From: Myxocyprinus asiaticus
Lineage: Eukaryota > Chordata > Actinopteri > Cypriniformes > Catostomidae
DNA length: 64,000 nt
Reading direction: 5' to 3'
NCBI RefSeq assembly: GCF_019703515.2
Contig: NC_059351.1
Location: forward strand, 15,379,501 to 15,443,500
Shown: positions 32,922-44,496 of the stretch, piece after piece
How the letters are laid out: the number at the start of each line of letters is the position of its first letter
Position numbering within the stretch: the first letter of the stretch is position 1
Made by a program: the position numbers and the translations under genes
The notes under the pieces: generated by a model
What the model was told of the DNA's origin: nothing
What the model saw: only the letters and a program-made list of their open reading frames with translations
Database searches by the model: none

Positions 32922-33966
32922 GTTTCACGATGGTAGAGAAGGACAGAGGCTCAGGACCCAAAAGCAGAGTTGAAAAAAAACAAGGGAATTAATTCACACA
33001 AAAATAAAGGAAAAAAACTCAAACTACCCTGTAGGGGAAAAAACACTAAGTCCAGGGCAGAGCTAAGCAAAGAGGGGCTGGGGCAGACGAAACAGGGACC
33101 AGGACTGACCGGACCGAACAGGGATGGGAAACCAGACTGACAAGACACAAACTAGACCGACTGGAACATGAGACCAACACCGACTGAACAAACAAGACGT
33201 ACTGGCACTGGACAGCACATATGAAGAGACTAAAATAGGGAGAGAAATCAACAGGTTAACGAGACAGGGCAGGTGAGACTAATAAACTAATAATGGGCAA
33301 ATAAGAAGATGGGTATGACGTCAGACAGAGACACGCGGCGATACAGAAACATAGCAAAGCCACATGCTCTCACAAGACAATGAAACACCCGAATGGCATG
33401 AGCGCACATCGCCAAGACAATAAGGCAATATATGCTCATGCCAATCAACAAACAAGACGAGAGAATGCGAAGCAATGTCAAACAAAGCAACGCCACGCAT
33501 TCTCATACTAAACAAAATCTGGGCGTACATCGCGAGGCAAACGGCACGCAATGCACGCAACAGGCGACATAAACAAGACAGAAAACCTGTGCGAGAGTTC
33601 AGCCACACACAAACCCAAAACCTCAGACCGAAGTGACAGAACCTCAGCACAGCATGAAGACAGCTCACGACCCGGGGGCGCAATGCGAGCATAACGTGAG
33701 GCGCACCCGTGTTCGCGAGAGTCAGACATAAACTACTGACGCAAGTGCATGCCACCAAGAGGACATAAGCATGATGCACTCACGTCAATAACAGACAGAA
33801 CATGGAGCATGAGTGTCTGAATCCCGACACAAACCGAACCAGACAGGGAAGTCAGGATCCAGACACCATGCTCCAGACTTGAAACACAAGACAGACATGG
33901 GACGATGATGCCACAGTCCTGTCAGATAAAAACCCAGACTGACCGAGTGAAAGGACCGTGACATTA
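32922..33966. repeat. GC-richer dispersed repeat, possible solo LTR
   Basis: About 1 kb, markedly richer in G+C than its flanks. On the minus strand it starts TGTCACGGTCCTTTCACTCG and ends CTACCATCGTGAAACA, i.e. TG...CA ends. No convincing 5-bp duplication is seen. Minus-strand frames of 60-150 codons here show no domain. Confidence 0.45.
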
Positions 33967-34399
33967 TGACCCTTTGAATAAACCGTAGTTCATGTGAAGC
34001 GAGTCAATTCGCACAAACGCCACTAATGTCACATGCATTGCCGTCGGGAAAACAGATGATGGTAGATATTATGCTGAGACCTGGGGCAAGCGTTTTATCA
34101 ATGTAGCATAGCAGTAGAACATGCCCGCAAAGCACAGATAGAGCTCCTAACATTGTAACATCATTGCAGCGGCAAGACAGCTGCCATTTGAACACCAGCC
34201 TTGTACTGTGAGGCGTGGTGTGAGCACGAGGCGCGATGCGAGAGCGAAGTGAAAACCTAAAAGTGAGGGTCGTTGAATAACATATAACGTGCGAGTAAGG
34301 GCAGCCGGTGGAGTTTCTGGTGCCCCCCTAGGTGAATTATGGAATGGGCCAATAGGGCCAGTGCCCAGGGGCCCTTGACTACCAGGGGCTTGGGGGGGA

Positions 34400-34470
34400 G
34401 ATACACACTCACTTTATGTCTTCCAAAAACATCTAAAAACACATCTTTTTCATGAGACATTTTTATATAC
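34400..34470 (+). repeat. L2 LINE 3'-coding fragment
   Basis: TCTTCCAAAAACATCTAAAA CACATCTTTTTCATGA matches 37251-37290 of the L2 copy nearby. It is embedded in GGGGCCC-rich decayed sequence (34320-34560). Confidence 0.6.
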
Positions 34471-34822
34471 GCTTACAAATGTGGGCCCCAAAGCCAAGAC
34501 AAGGCCCCTTCAATATTGCCTTGTGACTGTGAGGGCCCCCAACCATCTTATAGGGCCCCTTTGCCTCCCTGTTTCTAATTAAAAATGTTTGAGCCACTCT
34601 TTAACAGCGCTCGTATCATATTTGATGCATGACTTTCTAAAGCCTCTAATGATCATCAACATGATCAAAACTTTGCTGAAAAACCTGTTGTATGCATTGT
34701 ACAAGATGTCTATTGCCTCCTGGGGAAAGTTTCCATGCTCTTCTGGAAGTAGAAGACCTTGTAGTTTAATTTCCAAAATGGCTGCCTTCATGCCAGTCCG
34801 TTATTCATTCCAGCCTTTGCCA

Positions 34823-35280
34823 CACAGTCCACCCTCTGCATCCTTGCACTGACGGAAACATGGATAAGTCCAGAGGATACAGCAACACCTGCTGCTCTCT
34901 CCAACAACTTCTCCTTCTCTCACACCCTTTGACACTGGTAGGGGTGGGGGAACAGGTTTGCTCATTCAAAACAACTGGACATTTTCACCACACTCATCTC
35001 TATGTAACAATACTTCTTTTGAATTCCATGCTATTACTACAATGCAACCCACAAAAATCCATGTTGTTGTCATCTATTGCCTTCCAGGTCAGCTGGCAAA
35101 CTTTCTTCAGCAACTCACAGATCGGGCAACAAGCTGGACCTAATTTTTACACGTAACTGTACCAACTCAAATATTTTTGTTACTCATTTACATGTCTCTG
35201 ATCACTACTTTTTTTCAATTCAACATGACTTTCCCATCTATATTAAAACAGATTCCGCCTTTGGTTTCCTTTCACTGTAA
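34823..35280 (+). pseudogene. L2 endonuclease remnant
   Basis: The pieces LALTETWISPEDTATPAALS, LLIQNNWTFSPHSSLCNN and HVVVIYCLPGQ occur in successive frames. They correspond to the apurinic-like endonuclease domain (TETW motif, then the IYRPPG-like motif as IYCLPG). A middle segment between LPGQ and the DRATSW block is deleted. Confidence 0.75.
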
Positions 35281-35455
35281 CCTCCGTTCTCATTCACCTT
35301 CGCACTTTTCCACTGCTGTCTCTACCTCTCTTCTCACACAAAACTTATTTCCCACCCTGGATGTAAACACTGCCACAGACACACTAAGCTCTACTTTAAC
35401 AACTTGTCTAGACAGCATCTGTCCTCTCTCCTCTAGGCCAGCACATATGACACCA

Positions 35456-37310
35456 CCCAGCCCCTGGCTCTCTGACGTCCTTCGTGAACATCGGACTGAC
35501 CTCAGGGCAGCTGAGAGGAGTTGGCAGAAATCTAAATATCCAGCAGATCTGGGTAAGTATCAGTCTCTGCTTGCAACTTTTTCAGATAACGTTAAATCTG
35601 CAAAAACGTCCTATTACCAGAACAAGATCAACACCACCACAGACACTCACAACTTGTTTAGAACATTCAACACACTTCTCTGTCCTCCACCTCCACCACC
35701 TGACACATCACTGACAGCAGATGTCTTCGCCAAATTTTTTACTAATAAGGTTACAGCCATCAGCAATGCGTTCTCATTACCACACCCTATCAAACACCCA
35801 CCTCCTGTAGGCAGCTCTTCTGTCTCTATGTTCTCTCCTCTGACTGACACTGAGGTCTCTAAACTCCTCTCCAACCACCCCACCACCTGTTCCCTTGACC
35901 CCATTCCTTCCCACCTTCACCAGGCCATCTCTCTGTTCATCTTACCTGCACTCACACACATAATTATCACATCTCTACTTACTTACTAACCCCGCTGCTG
36001 AAAAAACTGCACTTAACCCCACACAAGTAGAACACTACAGACCAGTCTCTCTCATCCCATTCATGGTGAAAACACTTGAAAGGGCAGTTTTCAATAAGAT
36101 CGCTGCCTATCTCTCACAGAACAAGCTGCTGGATGACAATCAGTCAGGCTTCAAAAGTGGACACTCCACCGAGACTCCACTGTCCTGATTCTACTGGACC
36201 TATCTGCAGCCTCTGACACAGTCAACCATCAGATCCTACTCTCCACCCTCTCTACTCTGGGCATCACACGAACTGTGCTAGACTGGTTTAATTCCTATCT
36301 CTAAGGTAGGTCCTTCAAGGTAGCCTGGAGAGGTGAGGTGTCCAAGTCACATCAGCTACTTACTGGGGTACCTCAGGGATCAGTGCTTGGGCCACTTCTC
36401 TTCTCTATATACACAACATCACTGGGACCCATCATTCAGGCACATGGTTTCTCTTACAACTGCTACGCCGATGACATACTGCTCTACTTGTCTTTCCAGC
36501 CCAACGACACCATGGTGACTGCTCGAATCTCTGCCTGTTTGGCAGACATCTCAGCCTGGATGAAGGAACACCACCTGCAACTTAACCCAGCCAAGACTGA
36601 ACTTCTGGTATTTCCAGCCAACCCTGCTGTTGAACACAACATCACTGTGCAGCTGGGTTCAACTACAATAACGCCTTCCAAAATGGTCAGAAATCTAGGG
36701 GTAACCATCGATAAACAACACAATTTCACAGACCACATATCAAAGACAGCACGATCATGTAGATTTACACTCTACAATATCAGGAAGATAAGACCCTTTC
36801 TCTCTGAACATGCCACACAATTTCTTGTTCAGTCACCTGTCATAACTAGATTGGACTACTGTGAGGCTCTCATTGCAGGCCTCCCTGCATGCGCAATTAG
36901 ACCCTTGCAAATGATCCAGAATGCAGCAGCACGTCTGGTTTTTAATGAACCAAAGAGAGCGCATGTTACACCACTCCTTGCCTCTCTTCACTGGCTGCTG
37001 GTTGATGCACGTATCAAATTCAAAGCTCTGATACTGGCATACAGAACAGTCACTGGGTCTGCTCCAGCATACCTTAAATCATTTCTGCAGAGCTATGTTC
37101 CCACCAGAAGCCTGCTGTTGGCTAAGGAATGGCGCCTTGTTGTACCAACACACAGAGGCACCAAAACACTTTCCCAGACTTTCGGTTTCATCATACCAAA
37201 TTGGTGGAATGACCTTCCCAACTCCATCCATGAAGCTGACTCACTTTCTGTCTTCAAAAAACATCTAAAAACACATCTTTTCCATGAGGACTTAACCAGT
37301 CACAAAAAAA
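35456..37310 (+). pseudogene. L2 reverse transcriptase
   Basis: The linker before the RT (PSPWLSDVLREHRTDLRAAE, ERSWQKS, FAKFFTNKV) is intact to 35989, where a frameshift ends it. The fingers region is broken near 36170 and by a stop at 36303. From 36338 an open 328-codon frame carries LLTGVPQGSVLGPLLFSIYT, the catalytic CYADDILLYL (about 36463-36490), LNPAKTELLVF, NLGVTIDK and the C-terminal SVFKKHLKTHLFHE. The YADD active site is preserved, but the frame as a whole cannot be translated. Confidence 0.9.
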
Positions 37311-37612
37311 AAAAAAAAAGATAATTGTTGCACTTTAATCTGTCTTTAATACTACTATTCTGATGCTAGTGCAACTTTGTAAGATGGAACTTTTCATACC
37401 ACTGTCTCCTTAAGATGATTCGCTTATAATGTATTCCTCTTTTGTAAGTCGCTTTGGATAAAAGTGTCTACCAAATAAATCAATGTAAATGTAAATTTAT
37501 TTAAATTGTGAACATCTAGTTCCCTATCTGTCACTCACTCGATGTTGGTGTCGATGTAGTGACACTAGGGGTCACTCTTGGGAGCCCGAGACACCTCTGG
37601 TCTTTGATAAAA

Positions 37613-37690
37613 GGCCAATGAAAATTGGCGAGTGGTATTTGCATGCCACTCCCCCGAACATACGGGTATAAAAGGAGCTGGTATGCAACC
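37613..37690 (+). promoter_or_regulatory. DIRS terminal-repeat promoter, copy D
   Basis: CCAAT at 37615-37619, its inverse ATTGG at 37624-37628, the octamer ATTTGCAT at 37637-37644 and TATAAAAG at 37667-37674, in that order and pointing into the element. The arrangement resembles octamer/CCAAT/TATA promoters such as histone genes. Function is inferred. Confidence 0.68.
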
Positions 37691-37938
37691 ACTCATTCAG
37701 ATTTTCTCTTCGGAGCCGAACGGTCATGCTCGCTGAGATGAATACTACTGTTTATTCGCATATCAGCGGCTTCTCCCTCCTCTGCACTGGTGCACTGCAG
37801 AGAACGCCCTTGGGCGCTTTGGCAGAAAAACTAGAGAGTATATTTTCTGAAAGAGCATTTTTCCCCTCTAAAAGAGTATATATTTCTCTATAAGAGCGCA
37901 CACACGGAACGTCTTTATAAAGACGCGTCTTTTTAAAG

Positions 37939-38500
37939 ATGCTTTTCCGATTGTGTGTTATTCCTGGTTGTGCTCGTTATCTCTCGCATTCTAACGGTCA
38001 CGATCACTGTCTTTTGTGTCTGGGCACTGCTCACGCGGAGACAGCGTTCGTGGATGGTCATGTTCTCATTGCGAGAATATGTCCATGGCAACGTTGCGGT
38101 CGCGGCTCGCCTTCGTAAGAAAGCGAGCCACCCCAGAGGCTCCCGCCTCGGTCCTTTTACCCACGGGTTTGAGGCCAGCGCGGCTAGCACCTATACCCGC
38201 AGAGCGCCGCTACCTGGCGCGGGTGCCCAAAGCCCCTGTCCAAGGCCTGTAGGTTTATGTCATCTCTGACGGCCAAGGCCTACGGTGACACTGGACAAGC
38301 CGCCTCCACCCTGCACGCCATGGCTCTCCGGCAAGTCTGCCAAGGCGCTAAAGGAATTGCACGAGGGTAGTTCCACCCCGGGATTGATGCAGGAGCTGTG
38401 CTCGGCGACCGACCTCGCTCTCCGAGCGACGGAGGTCACGGCGCGGTCTCTCGAGGACTTTGCCCAGCAGTTCTCGATGGTAGAGCAGTAGACGGATGCT
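37939..38500 (+). pseudogene. DIRS gag-like ORF, copy D
   Basis: ATG at 37939 opens MLFRLCVIPGC and the HDHC-type Cys/His cluster, then a single-base change shifts the frame near 38060. Later gag blocks (AYGDTGQAASTLHAMALR-like, ALKELHEGSSTPGLMQELCS, ATDLALRATEV) follow after a deletion of the acidic middle part. The segment ends FAQQFSMVEQ. Confidence 0.78.
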
Positions 38501-39169
38501 AGCCGGCATATCCTGCCCCGGCGCGGCTCAAGATCCTGCACCCCATTTACTCATTGCCAAGGGTGTCCCCCTGCGGTGGCAGACGCCACCCTTCTCGCGG
38601 CTGCCCAGAACCCGTGAAAGGCTTCAAAGCGCCCTTGAGACGGGCGACCCAGGGACAACGAAACCCGCTGCTCTGGAGCTGGTAAGCAGATCTTCATCTT
38701 TTTGTTACCTTTTGCATTTAATTGCGCTGCATGCCCAAGTGGCTGCAGTACTCAAGAGCTCAGCAAGAGTGGTTTCCTTGTTCCCTGGGTCACGTATCCG
38801 GTGTGTACGGCTGAAATCACGACCACTGTCCACCACTCCATTTGGCAGGTTGTCTCCCTCCCTGAGCGCCCAGCTGTGGCACAAATCCGCCCCCGATGTG
38901 ACAGTCTCCACGGGTCACGAGGACAGGCCTCTTCCTCCCCCATCCCAGGCTGTTCCGGGGGTGGTCACAAGGAGCCAGGTAAGTGCTTCGATGTCCTCGG
39001 ACTCAGCACGGCCACGACGTGGTGTGGCACCTCGAGCTCCACCCCGCCGCGAGGCCCCACCTGCCGGTACATCCGATGACGTTGTCCCTTTGGTCCCCCT
39101 TGCGTGGAACTTGGACGCATGGCTTGCACCTTCCAGTCCATCACGATGGCTGGTCCGGACCATTCGACT

Positions 39170-39700
39170 CGGCTGCGTGATTCACTTCGCCAGGCATCCG
39201 TCCAGGTTCAGCGATGTCCACTTCACCTTGGTGAAAGATGAAAACGCTGCTACCTTGTGCGGAGATCGCTACCCTCCTACGGAAGGACGCGATAGAACCT
39301 GTCCCTCCAGCCGAGATGAAGAAAGGGTTTTACAGCCCCTACTTCATTGTACCGAAGAAAGGCGGTGGGTTGCGGCCAATCTTGGACCTGCGAGTACTGA
39401 ACCGGGCTTTACACAGACTCCCATTCAAGATGCTGACGCAAAGACGCGTTCTAGCGAGCGTCCGGCATCAAGATTGGTTCGCGGCGGTAGACCCGAAGGA
39501 TGCGTACTTTCACGTCTCGATCCTTCCTCGACACAGACCCTTCCTGCGGTTCGCGTTCGAGGGTCAGGCGTATCAGTACAAGTCCTCCCTTTCAGCCTGT
39601 CCCTGTCTCCTCGTGTCTTTACGAAGATCGCAGAGGCTGCCCTTGCCCGTTAAGGGAGGTGGGCATTCGCATTCTCAACTATCTAAGACCTAAGCTGTCT
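39170..39700 (+). pseudogene. DIRS reverse transcriptase, N-terminal half, copy D
   Basis: After a frameshift near 39235 the frame reads CAEIATLLRKDAIEPVPPAE, GFYSPYFIVPKKGGGLRPIL, DLRVLNRALHRLPFKMLT and VDPKDAYFHVSILPRHR, ending in RFAFEGQAYQYK. KDAYFHV holds the first catalytic Asp of the DIRS-type palm. The frame shifts again (FSLSLSPRVFTKIAEAALAR in another frame) and the element is cut at NYL, before the YxDD pair. This is the only reverse-transcriptase sequence among the five copies. Confidence 0.9.
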
Positions 39701-39717
39701 CCCACCTGCGATGGTAG

Positions 39718-40240
39718 ACATGTTCACTCAGGCTAGGGCTCCCTCTACGAGGCGCCTGTATGCCTTTAAGTGTTCGCTAAGTGGTGTTCTTCCCGTCGGG
39801 AAGACCCCCAGAGATGCGCAGTCAGATCAGTGCTTTCCTTCCTGCAAGAGAGGTTGGAAGGGAGGCTGTCCCCTTCCACCTTGAAGATGTACGTTGCTGT
39901 CATAGCAGCACACCACGACGCAGTCGACGGTAAGTCCTTAGGGAAGCATGATCTGGTCATCAGGTTCCTAAGAGGTGCAAAGAGGCTGAATCCCTCCAGG
40001 CCGCGCCTCGTTCCCTCATCGGACCTCTGTAATTTTTCAGGGTCTACAGAGAGCCCCCTTTGAGCTTTGCAGTCAGCCGAGCTTAAGGCACTCTCCTTGA
40101 AGACTGCCCTCCTGACTGCGCTCACTTCCATCAAGAGGGTAGGTGACCTGCAAGCGTTCTCTGTCAGCAAAACGTGCCTGGAGTTCGGTCCGGGCTATTC
40201 TCACGTGATCCTGAGACCCCGACCGGGCTATGTGCCCAAG
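39718..40240 (+). pseudogene. DIRS tyrosine recombinase, N-terminal part, copy D
   Basis: ARAPSTRRLYAFKCSLSGVL, LQERLEGRLSPSTLKMYVAV, FLRGAKRLNPSRPRLVPSSD and, after a frameshift, ALLTALTSIKRVGDLQAFSV ending at DPETPTGLCAQ-type out-of-frame sequence. The first catalytic Arg region is kept. The H-x-x-R and Tyr segments are deleted. Confidence 0.85.
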
Positions 40241-41492
40241 TGACACTACATCGACACCAACGTCTCGTTCCCTCCATCAGGGAACAGAGGTTACACCAGT
40301 AACCATGACATTATCTTACATGTGCAGCTTGCTCTGTCATTATAAACCATCATCATGGTTACTTGTGTAACCTCCGTTCCCTAATGGAGGGAACGAGACG
40401 TTGTGTCGGTGTAGTGACACTAGGGGTCACTCTTGGGAGCCCAAAACACCTCTGGTCTTTGATAAAAGGCCAATGAAAATTGGCGAGTGGTATTTGCATG
40501 CCACTCCCCTGGACATACGGGTATAAAAGGAGCTGGTATGCAACCACTCATTCAGGTTTTCTGCTGAGGAGCCGATATAAAGTCCGGCAATTTCAGCGGG
40601 TAGTTCAGCGTTGTGGCAGGAGGGACACAACGTCTCATTCCCTCCATCAGGGAACGGAGGTTACACAAGTAACCATGACATTCCCTATCTGTCACTCACT
40701 CGATGTTGTGTCGATGTAGTGACACTAGGGGTCCCTATACGAAACGCCACAATTGGCTGAACTGTGTTACGTGAACTGGCGGTGTGTGGTGGGCAGGCTA
40801 CTGTGTGCCTCATAGCCAGCACACCAGGTCGACACGTAACCTCCCCCAACATAGTTATGAGTGTCGAATGGCCCTTTTTGGGGACAAGTCGACTACCCAA
40901 AAGATAGAGACAGGCTTAATCCAGTCGTGGCCTCTTTTCCCCTTCTTTTTTTCCACTCCCTAAAAAAGAAGGGGGATTATCCGACTGGGCCACCAGGTCT
41001 AGTCGGGGGTGTCCCTCCCAAGGGGAAGACACCACGGAGACCACACCTCGCCCAAAGAGAGGGGGTGATATTTAAGTGGAAAAATATGTCACATGGTCTT
41101 TCCAACCATGTGGGGAGTCTTCAAGGTAGATCCTGCCCAATGGGGGAGGAGTTACTACAAACATGGAGACTGGGGCAGAGGGGCTCTGCCCAAGGAAGAC
41201 GCAGTTTGCCAAGAGGGAAACGAATTAGCGAAAGATATGTAATCGCATGGGGTTAGCCTTACAGGGAACCGCCACATGCAGAGCACCTACCCCAGAACAG
41301 GGCTCTTAGTTAGCACGTGTACTCGGCCAGCAGCGAGTCTCTCCGAAAACTCGACTGCCACAGGGCTCGGAGGAAGTCAACCAGGGAACAAAGTTTGTGA
41401 ACACTACTGGGAATTAATGGCATGTGTCTTCAGCTACAAGGGAGGTGGAAAGCGCTATGTGCAAGCGATACAACCGGCCAGCTATCCCGGGC

Positions 41493-42440
41493 TTATCCGC
41501 TTGTGTTGCGTGCCACTACTTGGGATGAAACCGGTTCCACCTGGAGGTTGTAGAACCTTGCACAGGTGTTGGGTGTTGCCCAGCCCACTGCTCTGCAAAT
41601 GTCTGTTAGAGAGGCACCCCTGGCCAGGCCCCAGGGAGCCGTTACACCCCTGGTAGAATGTGCTTGTAGCCCTACCGGGGGCGGCATGTCCTAGGCGACA
41701 TATACCATAGTTATGGCGTCAATGAGCCAGTGGGCGAACCTCTGCTTGGAGACAGCGCTTCCTTTCCGCTGTGCACCAAAGCAGACAAAGAGCTGCTCAG
41801 AGATTCTAAAGCTCTGCGTGCGATCCAAATAGATGTGTAAAGCGTGCACCGGACACAGCGACGACAGGGCTGGGTCTGCCTCCTACTGGGGCATCGCTTG
41901 CAGGTTCACCACCTGGTCCCTAAAAGGGGTGGTGGGAACCTTGGGCACATAGCCCGGTCAGGGTCTCAGGATCACGTGAGAGTAACCTGGACCGAACTCC
42001 AGGCAAGTTTCGCTGACAGAGAACGCTTGCAAGTCACCTACCCTCTTGATGGAAGTGAGCGCAGTCAGGAGGGCAGTCTTCAAGGAGAGTGCCTTAAGCT
42101 CAGCTGACTGTAAAGGCTCAAAGGGGGCTCTCTGTAGACCCTGAAGAACTACAGAGAGGTCCAATGAGGGAACGAGGCGTGGTCTGGAGGGATCAGCCTC
42201 CTGGCGCTTCTTAGGAATCTGATGATCAGGTCGTGCTTCCCTAAGGACTTACCGTCGACTGCATCATGGTGTGCTGCTGTGGTGGCAACATACACCTTCA
42301 AGGTGGAAGGGACACAGCTTCCCTTCCAACCTCTCCTGCAGGAATCTCTGGGGGTCTTCCCGACGGGAAGAACACCACTTAGTGAACAGATGCCACTTAA
42401 AAGGCATACAGGTCTGAGTGATAGTGTCTACCACCGCAGG
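41493..42440 (-). pseudogene. DIRS tyrosine recombinase, copy E
   Basis: Contains SIKRVGDLQAFSVSETCLEF (first catalytic Arg). The C-terminal piece at 41493-41687 reads AHSTRGVTAPWGLARG, then ICRAVGWATPNTCARFYNLQ, so the H-x-x-R box and the nucleophile tyrosine (RFYNL) are both preserved. The middle is frameshifted, and the N-terminal LQERLEG block has a deletion before it (about 42340-42420). Confidence 0.87.
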
Positions 42441-42499
42441 TGGTTGACCGCTTAGGTCTTCCGCGTCCCGTCCAGGGGCCAGACATGGAGATTCCAGAG

Positions 42500-43190
42500 G
42501 TCTGGCCGCAGGTGCCAGATGGTGCCCCATCCCTGAGAAAGAAGGTCCTTCCTCAGGGGAATTCGCAAGGGGGGAGCTGTCGCGAGGAGCATGAGGTCCG
42601 AGCACCACGTCTGGGTGGGCTAGTAGGGTGCTACCAGGATGACCTACTCCTCGTCCTCCCTGACCTTGCACAGGGTCTGTGCAAGCAGGCTCACTGGGGG
42701 AAACACATATTTGCGCATGCCAGGGGGCCAGCTGTGTGCCAGCGCGTCTATGCCGAGAGGGGCCTCGGTCAGGGTGTACCAGAGTGGGCAGTGGGGAGGA
42801 TTCTTGGGAGGCGAACAGGTGCACATGTGCCTGTCGAATCGACTCCAAATCAGCTGGACCACCTAATGGTGGAGTCTCCACTCTCCCCTGAGGGTAACCT
42901 GTCATGACAGCGAGTCCGCTGTAGTGTTGAGGTTGCCCGGGATGTGAGTGGCTTGCAGTGACTTGAAGTGCTGCTGACTTCAGAGGAGGAAACGGTGGGC
43001 GAGTTGTGACATACAACGAGAGCGCAGATCGCCTTGGCGGTTGACATATGCTACCGTTGTCATGTTGTCTGTCTGAACTAACATGTGCTTGCCCTGGATC
43101 AATGGCTGAAACCTCCGCAGGGCGAGCAGAATTCTGCGAGATGGGTGGCGTCTGCTTCCTGCGGTGGGCTCCACGGCGGGGCCGGGCCGA
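42500..43190 (-). pseudogene. DIRS RNase H and following domain, copy E
   Basis: LALRRFQPLIQGKHMLV with QTDNMTTVAYVNRQGDLRSR carries the TDN catalytic Asp. It is followed by MSQLAHRFLL and, in another frame, VVQLIWSRFDRHM, TLTEAPLGIDALAHSWPPGM and KYVFPPVSLLAQTLCKVRED. The first RNase H Asp segment is lost by a deletion that joins directly to sequence downstream of gag. Confidence 0.8.
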
Positions 43191-43239
43191 AGGGGCGGGC
43201 TGCGGTAGAGCCAGTGCAGTCACTTGGCAATGAGTAGAC

Positions 43240-44496
43240 GGGGTGCGGGATCTTGAGCCGCACCGGGGCAGGATATGCCGGCTAGCATCCGTCTACTGCT
43301 CCACCATCGAAAACTGCTGGGCAAAGTCCTCGATGGTGTCGCCGAATAGGCCAGCCTGGGAAATGGGGGCAGCAAGGAATCGTGTCTTGTCGGCCTCGCC
43401 CATCTCGACCAGGTTGAGCCAAAGGTGGCGCTCCTGGACCACTAGTGTTGCCATCGTCCGCCCGAGAGACCGCGCCGTGACCTCCGTCACTCAGAGAGCG
43501 AGGTTGGTCGCCGAGCGCAGTTCCTGCATCAATCCCGGTGTGGAACTACCCTCATGCAGTTCCTTTAGTGCCTTGGCGGACTTGCAGGAGAGCCATGGCG
43601 TGCAGGGCGGAGGCGGCTTGTCCAGCGGCACCGTAGGCCTTGGCAGTCAGAGACGACGTAAACCTACAGGCCTTGGACGGGGGCTTTGGGCACCCACGCC
43701 AGGTGGCAGCACTCTGCGGGCATAGGTGCACCGCGAGCGCCTTTATCCACCGGGGGATTGCCGAATAGCCCTTGGCCGCCCCACCATCAAGGGTAGTGAG
43801 GGCGGGGAAGCTGAAAAGATCGGGACCGGGCAGTAAAAAATGCCTCCCGCAACCTTGTCAGCTCTTCATGCACTTCCGGGAAGAAAGGAACGGTGGCGGG
43901 GCGTGGCTTTGAGTGGCGCCGCGAGCCCAGGAACCAATCACCGAGCCGCGAGGGTTCAGGGAAGAGCAGTGAGTTCCACTCTAGCTCGCGGCTGCCCGGG
44001 AAAGCATGTCGTCATCTCCGCATCAGCCTGTGACTGGGCAATCATCCCCGAAGGGAGGAGCCCAGCTGAGGCTTCTGACTGGATGAGCCCACTCTCCGAT
44101 GCTGCACCCGAGAGCTCATCACTTTCGCGGGCTCCGAATAAGAGGTCGAACTCGCCATGAGATGAGCCGGCGGACTCATCCAGAAGCCCGATCGGGACAG
44201 ACCCAGCGGAGGCGGTCCCACTGGGGTCCCCAAATCGCCCCCAGTGCTAGCCGCGCTGGCCTCATACCCGTGGGTAAAAGGACCGAGGCGGGGAGCCTCT
44301 GGGGTGGCTTGCTTTCTTACGAAGGCGAGCCGCGACCACAACGTTGCCATGGACATATTCTCGCAATGAGAACATGACCATCCACGAACGCTGTCTCCGC
44401 GTGAGCAGGGCCCAGACACGAAAGACAGTGATTGTGACTGTCAGAAAGCGAGAGATAACGTGCGCAACCAGGAATAACACACAATCGGAAAAGCAT
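43240..44496 (-). pseudogene. DIRS gag-like ORF, copy E
   Basis: The start at 44496 gives MLFRLCVIPGCARYLSLSDS. Frameshifts lie in the Cys/His region, as in copy D. The acidic block and the LHEGSSTPGLMQELRS-like block are present. The end (WLNLVEMGEADKTRFLAAPI, then IEDFAQQFSMVEQ) contains a segment missing from copy D. Confidence 0.8.

Larger units (their letters stand above)
34822..37490 (+). mobile_element. L2-type LINE, 5'-truncated and mutated
   Basis: Holds an endonuclease remnant, a reverse transcriptase and the typical 3' tail AAGTCGCTTTGGATAAAAGT followed by short GTAAAT repeats (37450-37490). It ends 28 bp before DIRS copy D. The 5' part of the endonuclease is missing, and internal deletions and stops are present. 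Confidence 0.9.
37519..40305 (+). mobile_element. DIRS retrotransposon copy D (internally deleted)
   Basis: Plus-strand copy starting GTTCCCTATCTGTCACTCAC. It keeps the 5' terminal repeat, a frameshifted gag, the first half of the reverse transcriptase and the N-terminal part of the recombinase. At 40240/40241 the recombinase frame jumps directly to a short 3' terminal piece ending GGTTACACCAGTAACC. The RNase H and the YxDD end of the reverse transcriptase are missing. Confidence 0.9.

Noticed and set aside
33063..33779. Minus-strand frames of 62-152 codons in the GC-rich island
   Set aside because: No domain, overlapping frames on the same strand, and the interval behaves as a dispersed repeat.
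38496..39653. 385-codon frame as a complete new protein
   Set aside because: It crosses DIRS gag end, spacer and reverse-transcriptase sequence mostly in the wrong frame; only short parts are in the true frame.
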